The notes under the pieces are model-generated. The model was not told where the DNA came from. It did not search any database and was given only the letters and a program-made list of their open reading frames with translations. From Metaphire vulgaris (lineage: Eukaryota; Annelida; Clitellata; Crassiclitellata; Megascolecidae): a stretch of DNA of 64,000 bases. Below, piece after piece: positions 23,426 to 35,609 of the stretch. The stretch is from NCBI GenBank assembly GCA_018105865.1, contig CM030840.1, positions 4,795,140-4,859,139 on the forward strand, in the 5' to 3' direction. Position 1 is the stretch's first letter. The number at the start of each line of letters is the position of its first letter. Made by a program: the position numbers and the translations under genes.

Positions 23426-23838
23426 AGTAAACAGGCGCGTTGCATGAAAACACCGACCCCGTATCATGTAACTTGCACAAGTTGCACTAGTCGCCTGGCT
23501 GAGGGCCTTTGAAACGGAAATCAGCGCCGCTCCTATGAGCCTTGAGTGCTCGGGGATAACTTTACTTAATGGAGATCGAACCCAAATTTCTAACCCTTTA
23601 AATGGCTGTTCCGAGTGTAGGGAACTGGGGCAGTTTTGGGGGGTTAAAACCCCCTCCTTGGCAACCAAAATTTTTGGGAAAATAACAATTTTTGCTATAG
23701 GACCGGTTATTACCGTTATTTTATAGGACTATACTTGGACTAGAAGGTTACAAAATTGCTTACTTATCCACACCACAGATGACGGCGGTAATTAAACTTA
23801 CGTATTTGCTACTTTTTACTAACTTGCTTACATTTGTC

Positions 23839-24112
23839 CAGAGCTTTTTTGGGCCGGAACGAGGCGGAACGGCGTTCCGGAAAATCCGGACCGCGTTCCG
23901 GAAAATCCGGACCGCGTTCCGGAAAATCCGGACTTTTTTTTGCAAAATTAAATTATTAAATAGAAAATGTTGGACTATATCTATTGTCCGTAGGCCTATC
24001 ATTTTTCAAATTTCTGATTACATATGTGGCATGACTGATTTTGTTAGGGTTAGAGTTAACCCTAACCCGACTGTTGCGTTCCGAACAATATTTTTTTTAC
24101 AAAAAAGCCCTG
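23839..24112. mobile_element. hAT-type MITE with internal tandem repeat
   Basis: A 274-bp element CAGAGCTTTTTTG ... CAAAAAAGCCCTG with perfect duplication CATTTGTC (23831-23838 and 24113-24120). It contains three 21-bp tandem units of GTTCCGGAAAATCCGGACCGC (about 23874-23937) and a GTTAGGGTTA...TAACCCTAAC inverted pair. Confidence 0.9.
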
Positions 24113-24322
24113 CATTTGTCATCTCGCTGCAAGTCTCGTTCTTGCTCAGTTAAAATTTGACGCCGTTTCATCAGTTTGCTAATGTAAAACACTCGTTTCT
24201 TGTTTAGGCCTACGACTCGGCGCCACAAGCATTGATATTGATATTGCTGGAATTGTTAGAGAAAAACCTTTTCCGCAGTGCTCGCACTAGATTAGAAAGT
24301 CTTCACTCAATAGAATAGAATG

Positions 24323-24598
24323 CAGAGGCGTCATTTGGAGGGGGCTGGGGGCCGTGGCCTCCCAAGGAAATGAAAATATTAATTTATAATGTATTAATGT
24401 GCAAAAACTGAAAAAATTACCAAAAATATAAAAAATCGCAAATTTTTCAACATTGGCCCTAAAATTTGCCAAAATTGCTCAAAATTTGCAAAAAAATTGC
24501 AAAATATTTGCAGAAAATTGCAAAAATGCCTAAAATTTGCCAAAATTTGCAAAAAAAATTTCTCGCCCCCCCAAGAAAAGTGTGAAATGACGCCACTG
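24323..24598. mobile_element. hAT-type MITE
   Basis: A 276-bp element CAGAGGCGTCATTT ... GAAATGACGCCACTG with perfect duplication ATAGAATG (24315-24322 and 24599-24606). The interior is A-rich with repeated AAATTTGC motifs. Confidence 0.9.
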
Positions 24599-24852
24599 AT
24601 AGAATGGATCATTAGATTGAAATTGAACAGAATCAATCGAATGACTGTCACTAATCTTACTAAATCTAACTTAGACACTAAGCCGATCGAATACTAATAC
24701 TTACTTGCTACTTAATTTTAACTGGAATACTATGTTAAAATGATAATATTATGGCAATATAGCTGCTTATAGCAGTTACCACCGAAGTGTTTTTTATTTC
24801 TTGGTTGAACACTTAGGCCTAGTCTTACACTAGTCGTATATAGTCTTATTTT

Positions 24853-25025
24853 CAGTGGCGTCATTTCACACTTTTCTTAGGGGCGGGGCACGACATTTTT
24901 TGGCAAATTAAAAAAATTGCCAATTTTTGCACATTTCACATTGATTTATTTATTTAATACATTATTTCTTCATTTCCTTGGGGCCACGGCACCTTCCCTG
25001 CCCCCATTCCTAAATGACGCCTCTG
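24853..25025. mobile_element. hAT-type MITE, same family as 24323-24598
   Basis: A 173-bp element CAGTGGCGTCATTTCAC ... AAATGACGCCTCTG with perfect duplication CTTATTTT (24845-24852 and 25026-25033). It is inverted relative to the copy 250 bp upstream and internally shorter. Confidence 0.9.
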
Positions 25026-25033
25026 CTTATTTT

Positions 25034-25884
25034 ATAACAGTTTTATATGGCATGCCGTACATATATCATAATTATGCAATATTAAGTGCTACAACTTGCT
25101 TGGCCCGCCAAGGGTCTAAACATTTTTGTGCAGCCCGCAAGAGCATGAAGGTTGGACAACGCTGATCTAGGCTATATAGAGTGTAATTGCATCATAGGCT
25201 ATGGGTCATAAACATATCGTTTTGTAATTTGTTTACCGCCTGACAATTTGTCATAGCGTTGAGTAAGGCTGCAACACTTTCCATAATAGGCCTACGTCGG
25301 GTCCGACATCAACCAGCTCCTGTGCTAGAGTAGGTCTATTAATGCTATTATTTGCTGACAGCGCATACTACTTAGAAACAAAACCGTCTTCCCAATTTCA
25401 ATCAGAACGCAGTTAAACGTGGGCCTATTAGCCACGTACGGCGTTTCTGTTCGCACTTTACTTCCTTTTACTAATTAACCACTGCTGAAGCACCACCAGC
25501 AGCAGCAGCACCACCACCAGCAGTAGCAGGAAGATTACATAATTTACATTCATGACACTGGATTCGCTCTAAAGGTCGGTTTTACAAATTGAGATTTGTG
25601 ACTCTATAACAGTATAGGCTATATAACGGAAGATTATAAAATCAATAGTGCATTGACAGTTGATTTATGAATAGCCTATATACATTATTATATAAACATG
25701 TACAATTTTACATTTTAGTTCTCAATTATATTCGTTCTCATTGTCAGAGGCTAAATATTTGTTTGCTGCTGAAAATTGAGCCGGAAGAGGGGGTGGGCGG
25801 TTCCGAGGTTTGTGACAGAGGTGACGGGGGTCAAAAACGGCCACAAATGGCGTGACGTACTTTATAATATAGGCTATTCATATA
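25034..25884. other. No feature recognised
   Basis: AT-rich sequence with a short CAG/CAC cluster near 25495-25530 and no supported coding exon. Confidence 0.3.
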
Positions 25885-27690
25885 AATTAATAATAATAAT
25901 GTGATTTTAAGTGGTTTAGGAGGCTAAGTAAGCCTGTGTGAAAACCACTGATGTAACCTTCTGCATTCAATAACCTAGTTTATCTAGATAGCCTTTGAAT
26001 CCGTTTACTGTTTCAACTGTCACCCCCGCCTCGTCCAAACTGTTCCATTTGTCCACAACCCTTGCACTAAAAAAAGTTTTTTTTTCTTGGACCAACCCTC
26101 TGCTTAAACAATTTGCACTTATGGCCTCTTGTGCTGCTATAGTGTGCCAATGTAAAGAATCGATCATATGGCACATCTACTTTCCCAGTCATTATTTTGT
26201 ATGTTTCTATCGAATCCCCTCTCTCTCTCTTCTCCTTTCTAATGTTGTCAGTCCACAATATTGAAGTCTTTTTTCGAGCTTAAATTATGGCACCCATTGA
26301 CCATCTTCGTTGCTCGTCTTAGCACTTTTTCTAAAAGTTCTGTATCTTTTTTCAAGAATGAATTCCAAGCCTGAACACAGTATTCTAGATGAGGCCTTAC
26401 TAATGACTTATAAAGTTTAATGATTATCTCTTTGTCACGACTCACAATTGTCCTTTTCACCATTCCCAACATTTGGTTTCCCAAACTTTCCCTTTTTTGC
26501 TGCCTCCATGCATTGGTGAGATGGATTCATACTTCTATGGATGATTATCCCCAAGTCTCTTTCTTTTTCTGTTGTGGTTAGAACCTTCCCCCCTAAAGAA
26601 TATTCATTACCATTATTAGACTTCCCAACATGCATTACAGAACATTTATCAATATTGAAAAGCATCTGCCAGTCCACAGACCACTGAAACAATTTCCTTA
26701 GATCTTCTTGTAAAATGTTTGCATCATCCTCCGAGTCTATATTTCTGCATAACTTTGTATCATCCGCAAACTTTGAAATTTTGGACAGTAATCCTTCATC
26801 GATATCATTTATATATATATATTAGAAAAAGCAATGGCCCAAGCACTGAGCCCTGAGGCACTCCACTGATAACTCTTGCCCATTGCGAATGGCCTCTCCT
26901 AATGCCAACCTTCTGTCTTCTTCCCTTCAACCAATTTTCATCTGAGAATATTGCCCTTATTCCACAGGACTTCAGTTTGAGCCAGCCTTATGTGGTTGTA
27001 TCAAAAGCTTTGGCAAAATCTAAATATATTATGTCTACTGCCTTGCCCTCATCTAGCTTATTAAAAACTCCTCCAGAAAGTCCAACAGGTTGACAGATAT
27101 GAACGCCCCTTTGTAAATCCATGCTGACTATCTTTAACAATTTTATGCCTAGTCAAATGTTCCAAAACCTTTCTTTCAGTATTTTTCCATAACTTTACCG
27201 ATTACAGATGTTAGGCTCACTGGTCTGTAATTGCTTGGTTCACTTCATTTTCCCTTCTTGAACAGTGAGCTGACTAAAGCGTCTCTCCAGTCTTGTGGTA
27301 CTACTCCAGTTCCGAGTGATTCATTGAATATCAAAGCAATTGCATGTCCTATTTCATTTCGAACCTCGTAAAGAAACTTTGGATGTAAGCCATCTAATCC
27401 TGGGCTCTTGTCCGTCTTTAAATTGGTCAAAACCTTGATAACACATTCTTTTGTACACACTACACACTATATCTGTTAGCATTTCTTCTTCATTTCCATC
27501 AAACACAATTTTGGCTTCTGGCATAGTATTTGTATTTTCCTCTGTAAATACTGAACAAAAATAGTTATTTAGAATCTGTGCAGTTTCTACATCGTCTGTT
27601 ATTGCACATCCTGCGCTGTCCAAGAGGGGACCAACTGTGTCCTTTCGTCTCAACTTTCTATTACAATATTTGTAGAAACTTTTACTGTGG
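25885..27690 (-). pseudogene. CR1-like LINE, frameshifted
   Basis: The minus strand begins (about 27650) before the reverse transcriptase with LKTDKSPGLDGLHPKFLYEV. It runs through the polymerase region, WSVDWQMLFNIDKCSVMH and LVRPHLEYCVQAWN, to the C-terminal STRGHKCKLFKQRV. Several frameshifts break it. The 3' end is AAGTGGTTT...AAACCACT, a hairpin, preceded on the + strand by ATAATAATAAT. It is the same family as 11870-12770. Confidence 0.85.
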
Positions 27691-27905
27691 GTCGATTGAT
27701 CAAAATCGCGATTTTTGAAAAAACCGAAATCGAAATAGACACGATTATTAAAAAAATCGATATAATCGACAATCGGCGGAAAAAATCGAAATCGCGATTA
27801 ATTTTCGATTATTCCCGTAAGTTATATTATACAATATTTCCGATTCAAAGAAAGATCTATTTACCGTTGATTATCAGATTTTCATTGAAAATGCATTCAG
27901 CAGCG
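27690..27905. other. ATCG-rich dispersed sequence
   Basis: Repeated AAATCGCGATTTT/AAATCGAAAT motifs resemble the ends of the degenerate element at 11378-13088. Confidence 0.35.
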
Positions 27906-28470
27906 TCTAAAGACAGGCGCCATCTTTCTGGGTTAGACAGCAGCTTTCGATACGGTGTGGCATGCGGGTTTAATGTACAAACTCTCGCTCAACTTGCCAC
28001 CCTGGTTCTGTCAACTTGTGGAATTACTCATCTCTGACAGACGATTCTGAGTTCACTCAATGGCGGCTCCAGGATTTGGCAAGTTTGGGGGGGCGTTGGG
28101 GTGACAACTTCTAATCATGGGGGGCCAACCACTTGTTATGTATGTAGCATTAAGTATAGGGTCCCAACAGGAGGCCACTGGGGGCCAGGCACTTAATAGG
28201 GGGTCACGGCTCCCCCTGTGGAGCCGCCACTGAGTTCCCTTGGGAGAAGATGTCAGCTCCTGGAGACGTCAACGAAACGGTCTACCACAGGCCTAGGGTT
28301 CAGTTCTAGCCCCTACGTTATTCAATTTGTATATGTCTATACAAACGACTTACCTGATATCATCAGTATAGGAAGTTTGGATACGCTGACGATATCGGTC
28401 TTTCCACTCAGGCTCGATCCTTTGAGGAGATTGAAGATTGAAGACCAGGGTTATTTCTAGGATTGTGAAT
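27905..28470 (+). pseudogene. LINE reverse-transcriptase fragment split by a MITE
   Basis: The + strand reads LDSSFRYGVACGFN... in one frame. Read with frameshifts it gives the RT motifs D-x-AAFDTVWH, LPQGSVLAPTLFNLY and YADDIGLSTQARSFEE. MITE C (28058-28232) interrupts it between LISDRR and the V-HLG stretch. It is non-functional. Confidence 0.7.
28058..28232. mobile_element. hAT-type MITE, family C, copy 3
   Basis: Inverted relative to copies 1 and 2 (CAATGGCGGCTCCAGG ... GGAGCCGCCACTG). The duplication AGTTCACT/AGTTCCCT agrees at 7 of 8. It is inserted in the LINE fragment. Confidence 0.85.
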
Positions 28471-28510
28471 TGTGGGTGTCAGGAAAATCTGGAGGTGTCG
28501 GAATTTGAAA

Positions 28511-28570
<60 letters not shown>
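28448..28570. repeat. MITE end joined to (TA)n
   Basis: CAGGGTTATTTCTAGGATT resembles the inverted right end of 21826-21993. After about 50 bases it passes into 30 TA units (28511-28570). Confidence 0.6.
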
Positions 28571-28572
<2 letters not shown>

Positions 28573-29100
28573 GGTGAGTCATAATAAAACGTTACCTAAT
28601 TATATAAATAATATTATGTATGGATTATAACTTTTTATTCTGACTCACCGTGTATATTTCGTGAGTTTTTAGTATAGGTCTATATAGGTCCTATTTACAC
28701 GAAATCAAGAATTGGGAGTTGGTTGCAATGAAACATAGTTTTAACCTCGTAAAAGGTTGTTTCTCCCCCGTAAGCGGTAGCTTCTCCGACACTCACTCAA
28801 CTGGGAATAGGCAGCAGTGCTTATGGTCAAAAGCTGCAAGTCATTAATTTGGTCCGACTGCAATCGTTATTTTTAGTATCAGACAGGCAAAAATAAAAAA
28901 ATATCCAATCCCCCCTCTTTTGTGTAAAACGAGGTCGAATTTTTTAATGAATGTGCCGATCCTAAATCGACGAAAATTTAAGTTAGTTAACTACAATATA
29001 GTAGAAGTTGCAGGAGGTGATTTTGACACGCGAACTCTGACTTATGTACAGTACAGTATGCACACGACCTGCCATTATTCGAGAACCGTTTTTCACCGTG
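28571..29100. other. No feature recognised
   Basis: AT-rich. No supported exon on either strand. Confidence 0.3.
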
Positions 29101-29241
29101 AATAGACCAACAAGGCTTTATGATTTAGAACACGTGATTAAATCTTGGGGAGTCGATTCATGCGGCAGAAGACCGGGAAACTTGGAAGAGGATCGTTCAA
29201 CATGCTACTGGTCTCGACGGTTCCTGAGGGGACTTTGAACA

Positions 29242-29337
<96 letters not shown>

Positions 29338-29376
29338 AATGATAATGATGATAATGATGATGATGATGATGATGAC

Positions 29377-29441
<65 letters not shown>

Positions 29442-29450
29442 CGACGATGA
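29100..29450 (+). mobile_element. LINE 3' end with long (GAT)n tail
   Basis: HAAEDRETWKRIVQHATGLD in the + frame is the usual last segment of a LINE protein. The stop is followed by about 200 bp of GAT repeats (29242-29450) with few interruptions, consistent with a 3' tail that expanded. Confidence 0.7.
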
Positions 29451-29804
29451 TGACACCGTTCGTGTGGGACTTTATTTGGCCGTTAAATTATAATTCACGG
29501 ATATCATCTGTCGCAATCACGAATTCTATACCAGGAAGTTTTTAAAACGGAATAAAATCAGTCGAAACGATCAGCGATTGTTAGCAGGACATGAAGCGAT
29601 GCACGCAGAGCGTCAGAGGTCGCGATTGATTAATAATATTAATTGCGACGTTAGTTTTTTTTAGATCCGAGACCTTTAGGTAAATTTTAGGACTTATCAG
29701 TCGTTTTACCACCAGGTGGTTGAGTTAGTCATGCGGTCTTCTGGTACACGCTGGTACTATTCGAAAACCAGTACTAACTTCTCGTCTGCCGTGAAGCCAG
29801 TATA

Positions 29805-30010
29805 TAGGGTCTATCCATTATTTATGTCAACAATTTTTGGGCAATTTTTGGGCGATTTTTGACCCCCTCTTCCCCTTGTCAACAACTGTCAACCTTCACT
29901 GACGCCCTATAATTATGTCAAAAACTTTTGACCCCTCGCCACTAAGATGATAAGATCAGTGACGAGTCTCCCTAAAAGTTTAGATGGTTATTATTTATTT
30001 GTCGGCAGCC
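29805..30010. mobile_element. MITE family A, left half
   Basis: GGGTCTATCCATTATTTATG and the following CAACAATTTTTGGGCAATTT match 60715-60900; the right half is missing. Confidence 0.75.
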
Positions 30011-30176
30011 AAAGGGGGGTTGACCTCCAATCCCGTTTTGGCTATGCCACTGTAGGCCGCTACACAGTATCCGTGCATGGCCTAATTGCTATGTGTCCGC
30101 GAGAAAATTAAGTAGCCGAGGGCGCCAAATTCGAAGTTGTAGGGGGGCGCCGGAATGACTAGCTCCGGCCCTGTAT

Positions 30177-30450
30177 ACCAGGTACGTCTTCTGTCTGTCC
30201 GTGTCTCCCTATCCGTATATGCCTTGCAAATCAACCAGCCAGCCTGTCTGTCTGCGTGTTTGTCTGTCTGTCTGCCTGTCTGTCTGGATAATCCACTATA
30301 GGACTAAGTAGCATAACCAACTTGGTTAAAAGACACCGAAGTACCTAAAAAGACCATATTGACTCGAGGCCTAAGGCGTCTCAGGCAAGATGATATTTGA
30401 AAATTGAGACGTTGAAAAGTCGAGGCGCTTTTAGTACTAAATTGTGAACA
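30177..30450. repeat. Dispersed repeat G, copy 2 (empty site)
   Basis: Same sequence as 10928-11355 (TATACCAGGTACGT...GTCTGTCTGG...GACTCGAGG) but without the family F insertion, so the ancestral target is intact. Confidence 0.85.
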
Positions 30451-30569
30451 ACCGAAAACAACCGAAAAGTTTCTGTCGCGACCGGGAATCTGGGACCAAT
30501 GTCTGGAACAACCACAGCGGCGCAACTGTAATAATAAAACCCCTTCGTAGATTTAATGTCTGCTACATA

Positions 30570-30695
30570 AAACCCGGTGGAGCAGTGGTTAGCGCATTGA
30601 TCTGAATTTCCGTGGTTCAAATTTTCGTTGTTTCTGTCTACTGTGAATGAGACATCGGGTGTTAACTCGGTGGAAGGAAAGGCGGCGATGGCAAC
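30570..30695 (+). mobile_element. tRNA-derived SINE, 5' part
   Basis: TGGTTAGCGCA (A box, 30587-30597) and GGTTCAAATTT (B box, 30614-30624). The body continues at 31506 after an 810-bp insertion (GGCAACCGCCCTCATTCAGCC). Confidence 0.65.
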
Positions 30696-31505
30696 TAGGG
30701 ATGTGGAGCATACCCGTGGTTAGGGTATGATCCTGTCAATCTTGTAGGGTCATTTTTAGGTACGGGTCGGGTTCGGGTATAGCGCTTTAGACGGGTACGG
30801 GTATAGCGGCTACGACATACCCGTTTTAAACTTGTATATCGCGTTCGGTTTGTCAGACAGCATGCATCTTACTTACTGAAAGCATAAAGGAAATACAGAT
30901 GACGTCATCTGACATCATCAGTAATAATCTATAATGGCGTCCTCTGAGCTCCTCGACCGAAAAGTTCTTCTGGTAAAGTGTTGTTGTTTAACTTGAGCTC
31001 TAATGCCTGCTCATAGATAAATTATATCTACTAAATATTTTTAAACAAGCCCATCGAGCCTTCTTGAAGTTCTAATCCATGTCCGACATTCATGTAGGCT
31101 TAGGCTAGCTGACTAGTTGTATTACACAATGTTACCAACCAGTAGTCCGGACTCCAGACTTCAGAAGCCGGGCCTACTATTTGCCAAGTGGATTATCCTG
31201 ATTCCTAAGTACTAGAATTTATTTTTACTATTACTATTTCATTGTTGCCTCTCTATAGTCTCTAAGAACGGATACGGGTACGCGGGTCCGTGTACAGGTT
31301 CTTCAGGCTTGTACCCGTACACGCACCCCGCGGGTGGGTCCAACTCCAAAAACTCCAAATTCCAACCAATGTCGGGTACGGGTACACAGCTTACGGGTAC
31401 GGGTCGGGTAGGGTATAGCGCTAGCGGGTACGGGTAGGGTAGGGTAAAAATGTTTTTTCACGGGTACGGGTAGGGTAGGCATTTTGCTGTACCCGCACAT
31501 CTCTA
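30696..31505. mobile_element. hAT-type element inserted in the SINE
   Basis: An 810-bp insertion TAGGGATGTGGAGC ... CCGCACATCTCTA with flanks ATGGCAAC and CTGGCAAC (7 of 8 identical). Both ends contain many GGGTACGGGTA motifs. The interior shows no transposase frame. Confidence 0.75.
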
Positions 31506-31850
31506 CTGGCAACCGCCCTCATTCAGCCGTTGCCGTGTAAAACTGAAGGCGATAACCCTTCGGTTCTTCAGGTACGGGCGCTGAGCCCATGGAGTGTATG
31601 TACCTTATAGACTTCTATGGCATCGTCACCAACTGCTTTACAATTGACGATTCATCGGATTGCTACAAATACAGTAGCAATTATCAGTGGCCGATTTTTA
31701 GGACAATTTCTCCATCCTTCCTCCTCCATCGTATATGAGAGTTGTAAAGTGCTCTTGACTTGGACCTTCTGTCATACTTATTGCACTATATAAGTTGTCA
31801 ATTATAAATAAATAAATAAATCTTCGATAAGCCGAACATTGTAGCTGATT
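31506..31850. mobile_element. SINE body remainder and AT-rich sequence
   Basis: Continuation of the split SINE to about 31625; the rest shows nothing recognisable. Confidence 0.4.
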
Positions 31851-31957
31851 CACGGGAAATTGGATGTTGGGATGCCAACACAATCCGTTCAAATCAGAAA
31901 TCGCCGATGAGAGTTATTCGCGCTGTGTCGTAAAATTTTGCTTGGTTTTTATATTGC

Positions 31958-32412
31958 TGACGTTGTCTCTGTCATTTTGTGGATTTTCCTGGCTGCGGTG
32001 CCGCAAGCCCAAGCGACCCCCCCCCTTCACCTCTCTCCAACCTCCCCGCAAACAAGTTGTTGCAGCATCCGCAGACTCCACGCAACTCTTTACGAGACTC
32101 GAACATCATCGCACAGCAATTTCATGACTCATTCGGCCAAATGTCTCGCCACAGCGTTCGTGATTTTTTTCTGTCGGTCGGATAGATCATCCTCACGTGT
32201 CGAATGTCGATTTGGGTTTTCCAATTTCCACCCCGGAAAACGGTAAACCCACGCCCGAACGTTGCTCACCGGTCACTGGGAATCCTGTATTACAAAAGAA
32301 AACGATCACAGCAACAGGATCTTATTATCTTGCTTTCCAAAGGCAGCAGCAGCAGCAGCAGCAGAAGCAGCTAAACGCTAAGCCAACGTCCGGTAGAGAG
32401 CAGCGAGGCTAG
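31958..32412 (+). pseudogene. Unrecognised coding-like stretch with one frameshift
   Basis: From 31979 one frame reads DFPGCGAASPSDPPPSPLSN and on through NIIAQQFHDSFGQMSRHSVRDFF, stopping at 32183. The +1 neighbouring frame, entered at the T-run 32163-32170, continues SVGRIDHPHVSNVDLGFPIS through a polyglutamine run to TAG at 32410. A one-base slip in the T-run would join them. Pro/Ser/Gln-rich, coding-like composition without introns suggests a processed pseudogene or a mutated exon. The protein family is unknown to me. Confidence 0.35.
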
Positions 32413-32449
32413 CCCATAGGCACCTTTTACCACTACTGTAAACAGAAGT

Positions 32450-32453
<4 letters not shown>

Positions 32454-32530
<77 letters not shown>
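32454..32530. repeat. (GT)n microsatellite
   Basis: About 38 GT units. Confidence 0.95.
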
Positions 32531-32533
<3 letters not shown>

Positions 32534-33245
32534 CGTGCTAATGGCTGTACTATAGGAAGGGCCGGTGCTGTTGCGTGGGTTCTAAAGAGTCTGACCTCGC
32601 AAAGCGTAAGGCTGGTGGTTGCGATTGCGACCCGTGGCTCGTGGAATCTTCATAAAATAGACCGTACGCACAGAGAAATTAACTGTTAAGAGGAAGTAGA
32701 TTTCGCGTTGGTAAACGTGCATCTGCAATATTTTAGAAGCAGGATACGGTGTACGGAAATCTGCTACACTCTGCGGTTGGTCTCTAGCAGGTCGAATCCA
32801 GCTTCAACTGAAACCACCTGCAAATATCATGTAAGTTTGCGTCAATTCGTCTGCAATAGATTTTATGTTCGTTTATTCTATACGGTTTAATGGTATTTAC
32901 ACATTTACACTGACAGGCAGATTAGCTGAGATCCTTTGCCACTATATCCGGTTACCAGCATCTGCTAATAGGATACTTTTAGTGGAAGGATGTACTGAAA
33001 GTTTAGACTATCACCGAAGAATTTTAACCACAGAGCATATAATTGAATAGTGAATACCACAGTACGAGGGTAATCGTGGTTACTGGTCATTCAATCAGTG
33101 CCAGTTTTACTGACACTACTGTACGAGAGGAAACACTGCTTAGCGGATTAAGATTAACCCCTTAACTGGGGATCCCGGATATATCTGTCCATTTTACAAT
33201 GAGTTACAGTTAAATACGCGGTTAAGGAGTTAAGTATCTCCCACG
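32531..33245. other. tRNA-like fragment, otherwise nothing recognised
   Basis: GGTGGTTGCGATTGCGACCC (about 32611) weakly resembles a B-box region. No coding exon is supported. Confidence 0.3.
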
Positions 33246-33247
33246 TT

Positions 33248-33579
33248 GGGGCCATCCACAAATGACGTAACGCGCCTAGGGGGAGGGGGTTCAGACATTT
33301 GTTACGAAGTGTGACGAGGGGTTTCCGTGAGTGTGACGTAACGCAATGCAAAATTTATAAGCCGATGACCTTTTTTGCTTGTCAGGCTATTTGGATAAGG
33401 AAAAATATAAGAATGTCAGGTTATTTGGAGAGGGAAGGATGACCTTTTTTGCTTGTCAAGACTTTTCGGGATTCGGGAGACCGAAGTTTAGGGGGTCCCA
33501 CTTTTTGTTACGTCGCGTTACAATGGGGGGGAGGGGTAAAAATTGCAAAAATCGCGTTACGTAATTTATGGACGACCCC
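33248..33579. mobile_element. MITE family B, complete copy
   Basis: A 332-bp element GGGGCCATCCACAAATGACG ... CGTAATTTATGGACGACCCC with long imperfect terminal inverted repeats. It has two internal blocks containing GATGACCTTTTTTGCTTGTCA. It is non-coding. Confidence 0.85.
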
Positions 33580-33696
33580 TTTGCGTTCTGGTTATATTCG
33601 GTTCTTCTGTAGTAATAATAGTTAAGTTCAAAATCTGTAAAGCGTTTTCTTGTTCGGTTGCTAAGGGAAAAGTTGTAGTTTGGTTCCTTTGGGATG

Positions 33697-33822
33697 GATT
33701 CGTCTCCTTTCCCATCTCCATTTCGGACTGACCTTCGGATTGGATTTGATGCGCTGATGTCCTGGGCATTATGATAGTGGCGCCATAGAAGTCTCGATTG
33801 ATTGATTGATTGATTGATTGAT
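33697..33822 (+). mobile_element. SINE 3' end with (GATT)n tail
   Basis: GGGCATTATGATAGTGGCGC...ATAGAAGTC followed by five GATT units. Same terminus as 9727-9813 and 49380-49481. Confidence 0.75.
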
Positions 33823-34372
33823 CTTGGGACCGGCGATGCAGACAGAACTTAAATGCAAGTTCCTATTAAAAGGGTAATTTAAAGAAATACCACTTACCGT
33901 AGTCTAGGATATGGAAACCACGTCTAGGCTTATACTTTATGAACTTTAATGGCAATGAATAAATACTTTCTATGCCTGTCTTGTCTATAGGACTATCGTG
34001 GCCGGCTTTGGCCTGCCTAAGTTTTGCATAGACCTTATGGGGTCACCTCTTGGCGGGTCTTTATACGCGGTGTCCTCGGCACTTCAAGCATTACCACAAC
34101 CAGTAAATTAACCTCGTGAGTCAATGGATCTTGATCACCCATCAACTGTTTCTAGGCTGCGGGTTCAGTCACGCAGGACATAAAATTTCAAGGTCACCTT
34201 CATCGACAAATGAATGAGAACTTGAAATTTTGACATTAAAATATTCGCACCACATTCATTTGCATGCAGCTACCCGTGATCACCTGTTGTGTTGGTCGAA
34301 CTTTTGATTGGAATGTTCTGGGGGTATTTTATTGAAAGGTAAGCCCCTACCATATTTATATGCTTTTATGAT
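33823..34372. other. No feature recognised
   Basis: Unremarkable composition with no supported exon. Confidence 0.3.
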
Positions 34373-34542
34373 CAGGGGCTGTAGCGACGGGGGTATATCG
34401 GTATATATCCTCACCAAAAATCAGGCTACCTTAAAGTTTGTAATGCGTTTTAAAATATTTTCAACGTTTTTTAAAGATTTATGCCCCCACAAAAAAAAAT
34501 TCTCATTATACCCCAACCCCCAAATTCCTGGCTACGCCTCTG
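34373..34542. mobile_element. hAT-type MITE
   Basis: A 170-bp element CAGGGGCTGTAGCGACG ... CTGGCTACGCCTCTG. The duplication TTTATGAT/TTTACGAT agrees at 7 of 8. Confidence 0.8.
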
Positions 34543-34919
34543 TTTACGATCAATCGATATTCGCCAGTAGTTTTGACAAGGCTTAAACATCTGTGAAAAG
34601 GTATTGATAGTCAATTGCCTGTGACCCTTGGGTCATGTGTCACATGGGTTCATTGGGTCATGGCTCATGGGTCATTTCGAGTCACCCATTGCCATCTCCG
34701 TAGGCCTAAATGTGTTTTTCGTCCGAAAATATTATTGCAGACTGTGCTTGTATATCAAGCACATCATACTCTGTCTTGTCCCATCACAGTCCAGGGATTT
34801 AGTCCTTGGTCTCGATCCTGGCCTTATAAGGACTCTTTAAGGATAAGTTAAAAGTCCTTGGTCCTGGTCCTGGTCCTGGTCCTGGTCCTGGCCTTGGGCT
34901 GAGTTCCCTCGCAGGTCCT

Positions 34920-35110
34920 GGTCCTAATAATAATAATAATTATGCACTTCTATAGCACCAGTTCTAATGTTAGCAATCGATGGTACTTCAAAATCAATCC
35001 GCAAAAGATCCAGGATATGAGATCAGTCAGAGGAGAGAAGACGGACTATGGAGGAAACGCCAATTGAAAGAGATGTGTCTTAAGTCTGGATCGGAAGATG
35101 CTCAGTGAAT
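34920..35110. mobile_element. Dispersed non-coding repeat
   Basis: Begins (AAT)n then ATGCACTTCTATAGCACC. The same order, ATTTTTATAGCACC...AATCC, is found at 57240-57350, so it is a repeated element, probably the 3' side of a retroelement in reverse. Confidence 0.5.
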
Positions 35111-35564
35111 TGGAAGATCTGACAGCCGGAAGAGTTCCAGACTTTTCCCAGAAATAGAAAAAGCCCAATTTCAGTGTTGGTTCTTACATTCAACAATGAA
35201 TCAGCATACCTTGTTGAATGACGATGGTTTGTTCAACATAGATTTTAAATATTGAGGTTGGCCAGACTGCATTTTTTAAAACCAGGAGACCAGTTTTGAA
35301 TAGAATTCTCTGTTCTACCGGCAACCAGTGTAACTTTTTATTTATATGATCATATTTTGTAATGGCTATATAAATTTATATATATATATCCATATATATA
35401 TATATACGCAAAAAGTCTTCTTTTCAGAACCCATTTCCCTCTTGACTGAGAAACGATTCAATAATTGTATTCAAATGTAATTTCTCTGATTTCAACCGGT
35501 TTTCAGCCTGAGCGGTTGTTTTTTTATTGACACTTTTTGTAATAAGTCCTCTCTCTCTCTAAGT

Positions 35565-35609
<45 letters not shown>

